Of a stretch of 56,470 nt of DNA, positions 8,937-19,116 are shown one piece after another. The stretch covers positions 1 to 56,470 of the forward strand of contig CALLJF010000032.1 of assembly GCA_938091495.1 (NCBI GenBank), read 5' to 3'. The translations under genes and the position numbers were made by a program. The notes beneath the pieces are model-generated. The model was not told the DNA's origin, ran no database searches, and saw nothing but the letters and a program-made list of their open reading frames with translations. Numbering within the stretch: the stretch's first letter is position 1; each line of letters starts with the position of its first letter. The DNA comes from an uncultured Nitrososphaerales archaeon (GTDB lineage Archaea > Thermoproteota > Nitrososphaeria > Nitrososphaerales > JACAEJ01).

Positions 8937-9600
8937 TTATTCATTTCTTGCAAGGATAGATATCCTACTCGAATCAATTAACCTTTTTTGCTTTAGGGCT
9001 TCAAGAGTCATCCCAAATATTTCTTACCTATATTGATCTCAGAGAAGGTTTTACCATCCAGAATTGAATAGAGAATCTCTCTACTGGGTTGTTTGTAACG
9101 TTTCTTATAATTCTCTTAGCCTTTTCTGATGTTCTTTGCTTCACGAGCATCAAACTGGCTTCTATCTTCCCAAATTCTTCAAACTTTGCATCTATCCCCT
9201 TTAGAATTTCCTCTGAAATCTTAAGAGCCTTTTCTGGCTTACTTTGCTTCTCAAACGCTCTTCTTTAGCCTTTAAGTCTTTTACAGCACTAATCTTTGAC
9301 GCTCTTTTCTTGTGACGGACCTTATCGATAGAAAATCTTATCACGTTCTTGGCCATACCAACCCTTAAGTAGAGTGATCTAGCCAGTTCATAATACTTCC
9401 TTTGTGGCGCTGCTAATTCACTCCCAGCCAAAAACATCGAAATAAAACCGTGCTGCTGCAATAGATCAAGGTGCTTTAGGACTGTTTGCTGACTAACTTT
9501 CAATTCTTTGGCTAGCTGTAAAACGTAACGGGGCTCTTCCGCGATCAATTTTAGTATTTTTTACAAGTCTCATTGCCCAGAATGTCTAAGAGCAGATCCT
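8937..9600 (-). pseudogene. ArsR/winged-helix transcriptional regulator, frameshifted
   Basis: DLLLDILGNETCKK(fs)ILKLIAEEPRYVLQLAKELKVSQQTVLKHLDLLQQHGFI...; C-terminus KALKISEEILKGIDAKFEEFGKIEASLMLVKQRTSEKAKRIIRNV..REILYSILDGKTFSEI.. lies in other frames; ORF 9201-9548 is the middle fragment. Confidence 0.75.
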
Positions 9601-9681
9601 ACATCTCTATATGACATATCTTCATTTTGATGAAAGATAAAATTTGATTTAAGTGTTTCTAACCTTAGGTTAATGACTTAA

Positions 9682-11223
9682 CTATGCGCTATAGACTCTT
9701 CTTACCTTGCCAAGCTTGGCAGGTTCTAAGTTGAAGGTTATAGTCTTAATTTGAGTCATTTCATCTATGCTGTAACCAATTCCCTCTCTTCCTATACCAG
9801 ACTCCTTTGATCCACCGAAGGGGAAGTAGCCAACACCATGCCTAGGAAGATCGTTGATGGTAACTTCTCCTGTCTCAAGCCTCTTCGCTACCTTCCACAT
9901 CTTGTAAAAATCTTTTGTAAAGACACAAGAATCTAAGCCATACCTTGACTTCTTTCCTATCTCTATCGCTTCATCCTCGTTCTTTATCTTTATTATAGTG
10001 ATCACTGGTCCGAAGGTCTCTTCCCATGCAATTCTGGCATTTAATGGTACGTCGTAAAGCACTGTTGGCTCAAAGTAACAATCTTTATGATTTCCACCCA
10101 TGAGCAACTTGGCTCCCTTTGCTACTGCATCATCGACCAATCCTTTAATTCTTTGAGCAGCTCTAACGTTTATGACTGGTCCAACTTTTACAGAAGGATC
10201 TCTAGGATCTCCATGCTTCCAATTTTTTGCTTCTTTCATTACTTCTTTTACAAACTTATCAGCCAAGCTCTCAACCACTAAAACTGAACTTATGGCATCA
10301 CATCTCTGCCCAGCGTTCTTTAGAGAGCCTTCAACACATTTTTTTGCTGCAAGTTCCAAATCTGCATCATCAAGCACTATAGCCATACCTTTTCCTCCAA
10401 GTTCTAAATGTAATTTCTTAAGACCCGCCGTCTTGGCGATCTGTTTTCCAACATCAGTACTACCAGTGAAGTTGATCATGGCAACTTTCTCGTTTGACAC
10501 AAGATAGCCTCCTATAGCACCGCTCCCTGTGATTATGTTCAAAGATCCAGAAGGTATTCCAGCCTCTTCCAAAACTCTTGCAAAAAGTAGCAAAGATAAT
10601 GGGTTCTCGCTCGACTGCTTTGAAACTACGGTGTTGCCTGCCAATAGAGCAGGGACTATCTTCGCCGATGCTATGAAAAGAGGATAGTTGAAGGGACTTA
10701 TGGCAACCACAACTCCTACAGGTTCACGGATAACTAAGGCTATCTTGCCTGTTGTATCATCAGACCAGTCTCCTGGAATATATTCGCCAAATATTTTTCT
10801 AGCTTCTTCCATGGTCAACTTAAGCCTGTCAATGGTTGCTCTTACTTCGCCTTCAGCATCTCTCTTCGGTTTACCAGCTTCCAGCATTAGAGTTGTGATG
10901 AAATCATCCTTGTATTCTGAGAGAATCTGGCTGGCTCTTTCAAAGATCTCTATACGCTCTATTCCTGGTATATCTCTTATCTTCCGCCTACTCTCATAAG
11001 CAACGTCTGTTGCTCTATCAACATCTTCTTTACTAGCGTTGGATATTCTTGCTATTATGCTACCATCTATTGGCGTATCTACATCTATGACCTCTTTCGA
11101 ATTAGAATTGACCCATTCGCCGTTTATGAACATCTTGAAGAAGGGTATTCCATCAGGTCCTAAGGTGTAGATAGGCTCAAAGAATTTGTTGAGTTTAAGC
11201 ATGAGTTTCTCACGCATGAACAA
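9682..11223 (-). CDS. gapN: NADP-dependent aldehyde dehydrogenase, probably non-phosphorylating glyceraldehyde-3-phosphate dehydrogenase type
   Basis: ALDH motifs LELGGKGMAIVLDDAD and NAGQRCDA; archaeal GAPN-like N-terminus. Confidence 0.75.
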   Translation of the reverse strand: MFMREKLMLKLNKFFEPIYTLGPDGIPFFKMFINGEWVNSNSKEVIDVDTPIDGSIIARISNASKEDVDRATDVAYESRRKIRDIPGIERIEIFERASQILSEYKDDFITTLMLEAGKPKRDAEGEVRATIDRLKLTMEEARKIFGEYIPGDWSDDTTGKIALVIREPVGVVVAISPFNYPLFIASAKIVPALLAGNTVVSKQSSENPLSLLLFARVLEEAGIPSGSLNIITGSGAIGGYLVSNEKVAMINFTGSTDVGKQIAKTAGLKKLHLELGGKGMAIVLDDADLELAAKKCVEGSLKNAGQRCDAISSVLVVESLADKFVKEVMKEAKNWKHGDPRDPSVKVGPVINVRAAQRIKGLVDDAVAKGAKLLMGGNHKDCYFEPTVLYDVPLNARIAWEETFGPVITIIKIKNEDEAIEIGKKSRYGLDSCVFTKDFYKMWKVAKRLETGEVTINDLPRHGVGYFPFGGSKESGIGREGIGYSIDEMTQIKTITFNLEPAKLGKVRRVYSA

Positions 11224-11315
11224 TCACCCATAATATGGTGAATCGAATATAAAAATTGTATCAACATGACTGAACGATATACAAATAAATACACAGTTTT
11301 TGAAGAATTAATCTG

Positions 11316-13598
11316 TTGACAGTGTCATATAGCCTCACATTCGATTATGATCCTGTAGAGAACCCTGACTGGGGCTTTGCAAGAACGAACCGCTTTATCT
11401 TACGCAATAGCATAGCAGAGTTCGGTCTCTCAGTATATTCAGTGCCTATAGATATCTCCTTTCAATCTAAACAGTTGCGTCTAACAGCACCCAACAGAGA
11501 TTACCCATATGAAGGCCTACTGGCTTTGACGAAGGGGGAGAATTGGAAGTTTCTTGATTGTTTTGCATTTAGTATTATTAAAGATGGAAATGCACTGAAG
11601 CTTCATCCAAAAAAGATATCTGCATCTACATGGTTTCTTGATTATGTATACAAGATAGAGGATGAAGATGGAAATCAAGGTTCGTTAAAGACTTTATACT
11701 GGCTTAGCGAAGGTGAGCATGCATGCCTTAATCTAGAATTTGGGATAGAATCTTCTAAAAGAGATTTTGAGTTGATAGTAGCGCCTTTCATTGACATTCG
11801 CCACATCTGCTCTGATAGCGATCCGAAAAGACATGTTATAAAAATCATGGAGAATGAAAATAGTTATCCGACGATAAAGGCTGAGAAGAATGATCGCTTA
11901 TTCACCATATTCACTCCCAATAAGAACGTTCGAATAGAAGGTGGAACAGCTTACCTTAATTGGTTTTATAAATTAGGGGATGGTTTTAGGACTCAAACTC
12001 CTGAAGGTATAGTTTTTCGTGGCCAGAGTAAGGAGCTTCTTCTTCCAGCGCTATTTCATGCCAAATTTGCTGAAGAAAGAATGAGAGTTAGATTTCACGC
12101 CATACCTATGATGAAAGAAGATCCTCTAAAGATAGATTCTATGCAAGAATTTAAGGATAAGCTAGAGCTTGAATCTAAAAAGCTATCATTCTTAAAGAGT
12201 TTAATCAAAGGAGGTAAGGATCTCCAAGTCTACAACTCAATCCTTGCAAGAATAGACGCTCTTACAAGGTTTGGAATGAAGATTGTTCTTCAAAAAAGGA
12301 GAGAATTGAAAGTAATGGAGGCTGGAGGGTGGTGGTTCAGGTCTCCTTGGATGCGTGACATTTTCACTAATCTGCATCAAAATCTGGAATTTTTAAAAAT
12401 CTTGGACAAAAGGCTGGAGATAGTGAGAGACTGCATTCTGTTGGGGATAGAGTTTTTTGATGATAGTAGTGGAAGGGTTCACAACTATTTACCCATGTTA
12501 GCTTCTGATTATGAATTCAAGATCGGCCGTTTATTGCCTTTAGAGAAGTACTACTTTGCTTCAGATCCTACATTGCTATTCTTCATAATGTCTTGGGAAT
12601 ACATAAGATCGACAAGAGAAAAGGATTTGCTTAACACAATACTAAGGATAATGGTAAAAACCTATCAAACATACAAAAAGGCTTCTCTAGACGCTGTTAA
12701 CGGGCCTCCTGTCATTTCAGATTTAGGATTACTAGCCTGCGTGCCGTGGCATTCTTGGATAGACTCGAAAAGAGCGATAGTGCATAGAGGCTTAAGGTTC
12801 GACGAATTACCAAACAGGATACCGAAAGAGTGGCAGATAGAGGAAATTGAGAATTCCAAGGACCCAGAGGAAGTTAAAAGAATCTTCAACACGCCAAGGT
12901 TCTATCTGCCTGAAATAAACGCTCTTTGGATAAAGGCATTAGAAGCACTAGTTAAAATGGCCAATATGGAAAAGAGCATAGTAAATCAAGATTTTCTCAA
13001 GTCTGTCATGAATACTCTATCAAAGGCAAAAGAAAATTACTTGCGAATATTTTGGAATAGTAAGAGAGGGTATTTCTACGATGTCTTGTCCCATGATTTA
13101 TCAAAAAAGGATGAGACCTTAGGATCGCCTTGCATAGTCGCAGCATCCATTCTTAACGATCTTTTGCCTAAAGAGAAGCTTAAAACTATGTGGGAAGTAG
13201 CGCAGAAGAGGTTATTAGTGTATAGAAGGATAAAATGGCTCAAAAAATATTATGATGAATTACACCCTTTTGGGATAATAGTAAAAGATAATGAGGAAAG
13301 AATATATTTTGATGATGAACAGTATCACGGTGCAGTTATATGGCCTAGAGATACACCATACATAATCAAACTCTTAGAAAGAATTGGAAGGTACGATATG
13401 ATAAAGGGCTTTTTGATAAGCAATTTAGACCATCAAATGAGCGAAGGTACAATATTTTATAACAATGAGCTCTTTAGCCTTCCTCTTGGAAAGAATCCTT
13501 ATCCTGTTAATGGATTAAAAGAGAATCCTGTTCCAGTGAAGAATCCTGTTCAATTATGGTCACAATGGGTCGATCCTTATCTGAAGTATGAAATTTGA
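11316..13598 (+). CDS. Amylo-alpha-1,6-glucosidase / glycogen debranching enzyme
   Basis: GDE C-terminal domain pattern (YHGAVIWPRDTPYIIKLLERIGR, GWWFRSPWMRDIF); next to glycogen-synthase-like GT. Confidence 0.75.
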   Translation: MTVSYSLTFDYDPVENPDWGFARTNRFILRNSIAEFGLSVYSVPIDISFQSKQLRLTAPNRDYPYEGLLALTKGENWKFLDCFAFSIIKDGNALKLHPKKISASTWFLDYVYKIEDEDGNQGSLKTLYWLSEGEHACLNLEFGIESSKRDFELIVAPFIDIRHICSDSDPKRHVIKIMENENSYPTIKAEKNDRLFTIFTPNKNVRIEGGTAYLNWFYKLGDGFRTQTPEGIVFRGQSKELLLPALFHAKFAEERMRVRFHAIPMMKEDPLKIDSMQEFKDKLELESKKLSFLKSLIKGGKDLQVYNSILARIDALTRFGMKIVLQKRRELKVMEAGGWWFRSPWMRDIFTNLHQNLEFLKILDKRLEIVRDCILLGIEFFDDSSGRVHNYLPMLASDYEFKIGRLLPLEKYYFASDPTLLFFIMSWEYIRSTREKDLLNTILRIMVKTYQTYKKASLDAVNGPPVISDLGLLACVPWHSWIDSKRAIVHRGLRFDELPNRIPKEWQIEEIENSKDPEEVKRIFNTPRFYLPEINALWIKALEALVKMANMEKSIVNQDFLKSVMNTLSKAKENYLRIFWNSKRGYFYDVLSHDLSKKDETLGSPCIVAASILNDLLPKEKLKTMWEVAQKRLLVYRRIKWLKKYYDELHPFGIIVKDNEERIYFDDEQYHGAVIWPRDTPYIIKLLERIGRYDMIKGFLISNLDHQMSEGTIFYNNELFSLPLGKNPYPVNGLKENPVPVKNPVQLWSQWVDPYLKYEI

Positions 13599-13686
13599 GA
13601 AAGATTATCACCTTAAATATAATGATCAATTAAACGCTTTTAATATAGTGGTTATAAACAGCTTTGTTCGATAGATATTCAAGGTT

Positions 13687-14931
13687 TTGAGTATGAGGAT
13701 AGGCTTCTTCGTCTGGGAGTACCCTCCAGTTCTGGTAGGAGGGCTTGGCACCTATGCTACATATATCACTCGAAAATTCGTAAAGATGGGTCATGATGTT
13801 ATGGTCTTTACCCTTAACCCAGGAAATCTTCCCACAAGAGAAGTCATAGATGGTGTCGAAGTGCATAGACCACTAATCACTGATGCTGCCAACATATTTC
13901 CCTTATTTGTTTCAGATGACCTCAGGAGATGGGGAACTAACATTAAGTTCTTTAACGATGTATTCATATATAATGTTCTATCGGCAACAAAGTTCACCAA
14001 TGAGTTAGTAAGAAAAGAGAATGGTCGTTACGATCTGATATCCATACATGATTGGCTCAGCAGCATCTCTGGCCTCATCATCAAGAACGAATTGAAGATA
14101 CCCATGGTCTTCCACGCTCACTCAACAGAGTGGGGTAGAAGCGGTAACAATGGGTCTGAAGTAGTAAATCATTTAGAAGCTATGACAGCCCGAATGTCAG
14201 ATAGGATAATTACAGTAAGTAACATGATGAAAGATGATCTAATACGTCATGGTTGGGAAGGAAATAAAACCAACGTGGTCTGGAACGGTGTAGACCCTAA
14301 GATTTATGATCCAAAAAAGGTTAATGATGAAGAAGTTTCAGAGGTAAGAGAAATGTATAAAATCAAAGAAGATGAGCAGATGATCCTCTATGTGGGAAGA
14401 TTAACATGGATAAAAGGGGTAAGAAATCTGGTAGAAACCATGCCCTTGGTCCTTAAAGATTTTCCCAAGACGAAACTTGTGATACTAGGCAGAGGTGAAG
14501 ATCAGCAGAACCTCGTCGAGTTGGCGGGTCGATTAAAAATAAGGGATAATATTATCTTCAGGTTTGAATTTGTGCCTGAAAGGGAGCGAATTCTGCATTA
14601 TGCAGCCTCAGACCTTTGTGTATTCCCATCTCTCTATGAGCCTTTCGGGATTGTAAGCTTAGAAGCCATGGCGATGGAGAAGCCTGTAGTTGTAGGAGCA
14701 AGAGGTTTGGTAGGTTTCATTGAGCAAATTATTCCTTCAGGTCCTGAGCAAAATGGTATTCATGTAAATGGCTACGATGCTACCGATATAGCATGGGGCA
14801 TAAAAGAGGTCCTAAAAGACAAAGATTTAGCTAAGCAATTGGGCAAGAATGGAAGACAGAGAGTCCTAAAAGATTTCACTTGGGATAAAGTAGCTGAGCA
14901 GACTTTGAAGATATACCAGAGCCTATTATAG
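13687..14931 (+). CDS. GT4-family glycosyltransferase, glycogen synthase-like
   Basis: WEYPPVLVGGLGTYATY start and FPSLYEPFGIVSLEAMA donor-binding motif. Confidence 0.85.
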   Translation: MSMRIGFFVWEYPPVLVGGLGTYATYITRKFVKMGHDVMVFTLNPGNLPTREVIDGVEVHRPLITDAANIFPLFVSDDLRRWGTNIKFFNDVFIYNVLSATKFTNELVRKENGRYDLISIHDWLSSISGLIIKNELKIPMVFHAHSTEWGRSGNNGSEVVNHLEAMTARMSDRIITVSNMMKDDLIRHGWEGNKTNVVWNGVDPKIYDPKKVNDEEVSEVREMYKIKEDEQMILYVGRLTWIKGVRNLVETMPLVLKDFPKTKLVILGRGEDQQNLVELAGRLKIRDNIIFRFEFVPERERILHYAASDLCVFPSLYEPFGIVSLEAMAMEKPVVVGARGLVGFIEQIIPSGPEQNGIHVNGYDATDIAWGIKEVLKDKDLAKQLGKNGRQRVLKDFTWDKVAEQTLKIYQSLL

Positions 14932-14950
14932 CAATCATGAATTAAACTTT

Positions 14951-15868
14951 CTATTCATTACCCATTAGATGTGGGATAGATTCCTTTACAGATTTAGCAC
15001 TTTTCGAGAAAAGCTCCTTCTCAACCTCGTCAAGTTCTAATTCCATGACTCTCTCAACACCATTCTTTCCTATGATCGCTGGTACTCCTACGCAAACATC
15101 GTATAATCCATATTCACCCTTCAAATAGAAGGAAACAAGATGGACCTTTTTCCTATCTCTGATCATAGATTCAATGATCGATGATGTTGAAGCTGCCACA
15201 CCAAAGGTTGTAGCACCTTTAAGAGATATTACATCGGCTCCTGCCTTCTTTGTCTTCTCAATTAGATTGGCCATCTGACATTCATTAAATATTTTTTCGA
15301 TAGGTATTCCATTAACCTTTGATTGGCTTCTCAAAATAACCATGGAGTCTCCATGCTCTCCTATAACAAAGGCATTAATTGAAGAATTGGAAACCTCTAG
15401 AACTGATGATAGATGATACTTGAGCCTAGCAGCATCTAACTCGCTACCGACTCCAAATACAACGTTACGATCAAAGCCCGTTGTCTTAAGAGTGAGATAA
15501 GTCATTAGATCCAATGGATTTGTCACTATGATTACTTTTGATCTTGGTGCATACTGTAAGATTTTCTCTGATATCTGTTTTATGATCGCCTTATTCTTTT
15601 TAAGAAGGTCTAGTCTACTCATATCGGCAGTTCTTGGAAAACCTGCTGCCACTACTACTATATCAGAACCTTCTAAATCCTTATAATCGTTAGAGCCTTT
15701 GATCTTAACATCTATGTTGAGTTCAGAAGCCATATGACTGAGATCTAGAGCATTTCCTTGGGGTAATCCTTGAATTATATCTATCAGTGTTAAGTCATCC
15801 AATCCTTTAAGAGTTATATGCTCAGCTATCGTGCTTCCAACCTTGCCAAGACCTACTATACTTATCAA
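14951..15868 (-). CDS. mdh: Malate dehydrogenase (LDH/MDH family)
   Basis: GLGKVGSTIA Rossmann motif, VTNPLDLMTYL, GEHGDSM. Confidence 0.88.
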   Translation of the reverse strand: MISIVGLGKVGSTIAEHITLKGLDDLTLIDIIQGLPQGNALDLSHMASELNIDVKIKGSNDYKDLEGSDIVVVAAGFPRTADMSRLDLLKKNKAIIKQISEKILQYAPRSKVIIVTNPLDLMTYLTLKTTGFDRNVVFGVGSELDAARLKYHLSSVLEVSNSSINAFVIGEHGDSMVILRSQSKVNGIPIEKIFNECQMANLIEKTKKAGADVISLKGATTFGVAASTSSIIESMIRDRKKVHLVSFYLKGEYGLYDVCVGVPAIIGKNGVERVMELELDEVEKELFSKSAKSVKESIPHLMGNE

Positions 15869-16022
15869 ACTTCCACCTAAGTTATGCCTTTACATGGGCT
15901 AATATTTGAATGATGCTAGATGTTTTTGCAATTTAATCAGTATCTTCCCAATGCTAAACTAATCCGATTTCTAACTTTAAATAAACATAAAAGACCATCT
16001 TTTCTATATCGTGTAAATCAGG

Positions 16023-16787
16023 TTGATAAATTTGTCATCAGAAATAAAGATCATAGGAATAAAAGGAATCCCTGAAGTTAAACTTGGCGATGATCTGGCT
16101 AACTTAATCATTGATTCAATTCAAAAACAAGGCATCAAGATCATGAATAAAGATGTAATAGTTATAACTCATAAGATAGTCTCTAAGGCTGAAGGAAGGC
16201 TTGTTGACTTAAAAAGGATAAAACCATCAGATTTCGCTTTAAAGATAAGTAAGCGTAGAAAAAAGGATCCTAGAATGGTAGAAGTCGTTCTTCGTGAGGC
16301 AAAAAGAATAGTCAGGATGGAGAGAGGAGTGATAATAGCCGAAACTAGGCACGGATTCATCTGCGCCAATGCTGGTGTTGATAAATCTAATGTAAAAGGC
16401 GAAGACATGGTCTCTTTATTACCCATTAATCCTGATAAGTCTGCTAAACTTATTAGAGATGGTATAAAGAGAAGATTAAATGCCGATGTGGCTGTGATAA
16501 TATCAGATACCTTTGGCAGACCTTGGAGAGAAGGGCAGACAAACATTGCTATAGGAGTCGCTGGGTTAGAGCCAATTTTGGATTACAGAGGAAAAAGGGA
16601 TAGTTATGGCTATACTCTTAAAGTGACTGCCATAGCTATAGCTGATGAACTAGCATCGGCAGCAGAGCTTGTTATGGGAAAAGTAGGAATGGTGCCTGTA
16701 GCGATAATAAGAGGCTATCAATACACTGAAGGAGAAGGCTCTGTCAAGTCTCTTATAAGACCTCGTTCAAGAGACCTCTTCAGCTAA
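16023..16787 (+). CDS. cofE: Coenzyme F420-0:L-glutamate ligase
   Basis: VITHKIVSKAEGRLV, DTFGRPWREGQTNIAIG. Confidence 0.93.
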   Translation: MINLSSEIKIIGIKGIPEVKLGDDLANLIIDSIQKQGIKIMNKDVIVITHKIVSKAEGRLVDLKRIKPSDFALKISKRRKKDPRMVEVVLREAKRIVRMERGVIIAETRHGFICANAGVDKSNVKGEDMVSLLPINPDKSAKLIRDGIKRRLNADVAVIISDTFGRPWREGQTNIAIGVAGLEPILDYRGKRDSYGYTLKVTAIAIADELASAAELVMGKVGMVPVAIIRGYQYTEGEGSVKSLIRPRSRDLFS

Positions 16788-16790
16788 TTT

Positions 16791-17480
16791 CTATTTCTTC
16801 AGAAGGGGTTTATGAGTTCCTTTCAAGTACTCTTTGACTCTGTTTATTAGACCAATTTTCATCATATAGTCATAAGTTTCTGTTTTTTCCCCAAGCTTTG
16901 AGAGTGTAATCAAATCCTTTGGAGTGTCTATATCCAACGCCACTCTTAACGATCTGTAGACAATGTATTGAATTCTATTGGCAATGGCTTCGTTAATATG
17001 AGTTTTAAAGCTGTTTGCTCCAAATCTAGGCTTTATCGCATTGGGAGGGGTCAAAAGAAGAGCGTTGGTCCCTTTTTCATTCATAGATGGTGTTATGACT
17101 ACAGATTTAGGAAGAAATCTTTGCTTTATCATATCATCTATATCGCTACTCTTTACAAGGGGTATGTCCATTGGTAAAACGAGCAACGATCTGACTCCTT
17201 CATCTAAGCAAAATTTTGCCATTTTCTCAACAGCCGAATTCAGTCCTCTTGATTCTCCCTCATCAAAGGCTATTGCTCTCATCTGTCTTGCCAATTCTAG
17301 TATGGTTTCGTCAAAGCTTATGATTGCTACTTTCTCTACATATTTTGAATTGCTTATTGCCTTCAGAACATCTTTTAGCATGGAAATGCAGAACAGACTC
17401 TTCTCTTCAGGCCTTAATACCACTTCAAGCCTTCTCTTTGCGTCTTTTAAGCCTTTTACAGGAACTGCTATGAGAGTCAT
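16791..17480 (-). CDS. cofC: 2-phospho-L-lactate (or PEP) guanylyltransferase
   Basis: VPVKGLKDAKRRL, LPMDIPLV; beside cofD and cofE. Confidence 0.9.
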   Translation of the reverse strand: MTLIAVPVKGLKDAKRRLEVVLRPEEKSLFCISMLKDVLKAISNSKYVEKVAIISFDETILELARQMRAIAFDEGESRGLNSAVEKMAKFCLDEGVRSLLVLPMDIPLVKSSDIDDMIKQRFLPKSVVITPSMNEKGTNALLLTPPNAIKPRFGANSFKTHINEAIANRIQYIVYRSLRVALDIDTPKDLITLSKLGEKTETYDYMMKIGLINRVKEYLKGTHKPLLKK

Positions 17481-17481
17481 T

Positions 17482-18441
17482 TTATACTCCTATAGCCTTT
17501 AAAGCGACCTTAGCTAATTCCATCTTTTCTTTTAAGCCTTTCATTATGGTGTCTGTAATGATAACTTTTATTCCCAAAGCCTCTATCTTCTCTTTAAGGT
17601 TTGCATCCAAGTTATCTATTATGAAAGCATCCAAAAAGTCTCTATACAACTTTGCCACGCCATAAGCAGAAACTTCTTCCTTTTCAATTTGAAGTTGCAT
17701 TGCTAAACTACTCATCAATTTGTCTGCAGGACCCTTGACTGGAGCGCCAGCTATTAAGGGGCTTATACCTACTATCTTTGCTTTTGTTTCTCTTAAGCTA
17801 TCTCTAATTCCTGGAACAGAAAGAATCGTGCCTATGCTGACTATTGGATTGCTTGGACAAATCGTTATTCCTTTAGCCTTCATGATGGAATCAATGACTC
17901 CAGGAGCAGGCTTTGCTTTTTCTATGCCTTTAAAAATCACCTTTAAAACTTCATCCTGGGTCTTTCTTTTTATCAGATACTCTTGGAAGTGTATATCACC
18001 TTTATCTGTTACCATGATAGTCTCAACTTTATCATTGGTCATAGGTATGATCCTAGCCTTTACGCCCAAAGCTATGCGCTCTTTGTCTATCACTTCTGAT
18101 AGTCTGAACCCTTTTTTCAAGAGATGAGTTCGATGAATATGAGTAGCAAGATCTCTATCGCCGAGCATGAACCATGTATCATAACCGTATCTTTGAAGGG
18201 CTTCTAAGCAATGGAAAGTGTCCCCCTTTATTCCCCAGCCTTTTTCATCATCGACTATTCCTGCTAATGTGTAAATTACTATATCGACATCAGGAGATAT
18301 CTGCAAGCCATAAAGTTCTATATCGTCTCCAGTATTGACTATGACGGATATTTCTTCATCTTTGACCACTCTGATAAGCCCTTCAAGGAATCTTGCAGCC
18401 CCTACCCCTCCTGCTAAGGCTGTTACCAATTTTAGCGCCAT
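17482..18441 (-). CDS. cofD: 2-phospho-L-lactate transferase (F420 biosynthesis)
   Basis: ALAGGVGAARFLEGL, VNTGDDIELYGLQISPDVDIVIYTLAG. Confidence 0.95.
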   Translation of the reverse strand: MALKLVTALAGGVGAARFLEGLIRVVKDEEISVIVNTGDDIELYGLQISPDVDIVIYTLAGIVDDEKGWGIKGDTFHCLEALQRYGYDTWFMLGDRDLATHIHRTHLLKKGFRLSEVIDKERIALGVKARIIPMTNDKVETIMVTDKGDIHFQEYLIKRKTQDEVLKVIFKGIEKAKPAPGVIDSIMKAKGITICPSNPIVSIGTILSVPGIRDSLRETKAKIVGISPLIAGAPVKGPADKLMSSLAMQLQIEKEEVSAYGVAKLYRDFLDAFIIDNLDANLKEKIEALGIKVIITDTIMKGLKEKMELAKVALKAIGV

Positions 18442-19082
18442 TTGTTATAGCTGATTAAACTCTTTAAGGGTTTTCTTGATGGCATTTTTGGTTGTTCTAA
18501 AGGATAGCCAATCTCTATTAGAGCTTGAGGATCAAATTCACTAGGAATCTTCAAAACTTCTCTTACTGCTTCCATGCAGAATAAAGGTGCACACCTCCAA
18601 CAAGCTCCTAATCCTTTTGCATGAATCGCTAACAATAGGTTCTCTATGGCTGCTGAAACTGATTGAACAGCCATCAAGTATTCAGCTTTCTTTCTCCTGT
18701 TATCAGGATACTTATCCATATCCTCCATCGTAAGACATGGTATGATTAGTATTGAAGAATTTATGGTTCTCTTTTTTGATGCTTCAATTAGCTTTTCAAT
18801 TTCAATTCTCGATAAACCATTCTTTGATAAATCCTCTTGCCAAGCCTGAGCCATAGCATCAGCAAGTTTGATCTTGACCTTCTCATCGTCTATTATTATA
18901 AAGCGCCAAGGCTGAGCGTTATGGGCTGATGGAGCACTTACTGCTACATCAAGAATCTCTTCTATAGCATTTCTTGGGATAGAGACTGGCTTTAGTTTCT
19001 TTACGCTCCTTCTTGACTTAATGAATTTTAATAGATCATTAGACTCGATCATAACTTTTATAACCATTATTTTATTTGGCAC
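18432..19082 (-). CDS. Nitroreductase-family FMN protein; candidate dehydro-F420-0 reductase (FbiB C-terminal-domain-like)
   Basis: RRSVKKLKPVSI, APSAHNAQPWRFIIIDD, GLGACWRCAPLFC; overlaps cofD by 10 nt. Confidence 0.8.
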   Translation of the reverse strand: MPNKIMVIKVMIESNDLLKFIKSRRSVKKLKPVSIPRNAIEEILDVAVSAPSAHNAQPWRFIIIDDEKVKIKLADAMAQAWQEDLSKNGLSRIEIEKLIEASKKRTINSSILIIPCLTMEDMDKYPDNRRKKAEYLMAVQSVSAAIENLLLAIHAKGLGACWRCAPLFCMEAVREVLKIPSEFDPQALIEIGYPLEQPKMPSRKPLKSLISYNKWR

Positions 19083-19116
19083 AAGAATATAAAATATAAA
19101 GGGAACCCTATTATCA

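Noticed and set aside
17041-17502. 153-aa + strand ORF opposite cofC
   Set aside because: Shadow ORF; cofC on the minus strand has clear motifs.
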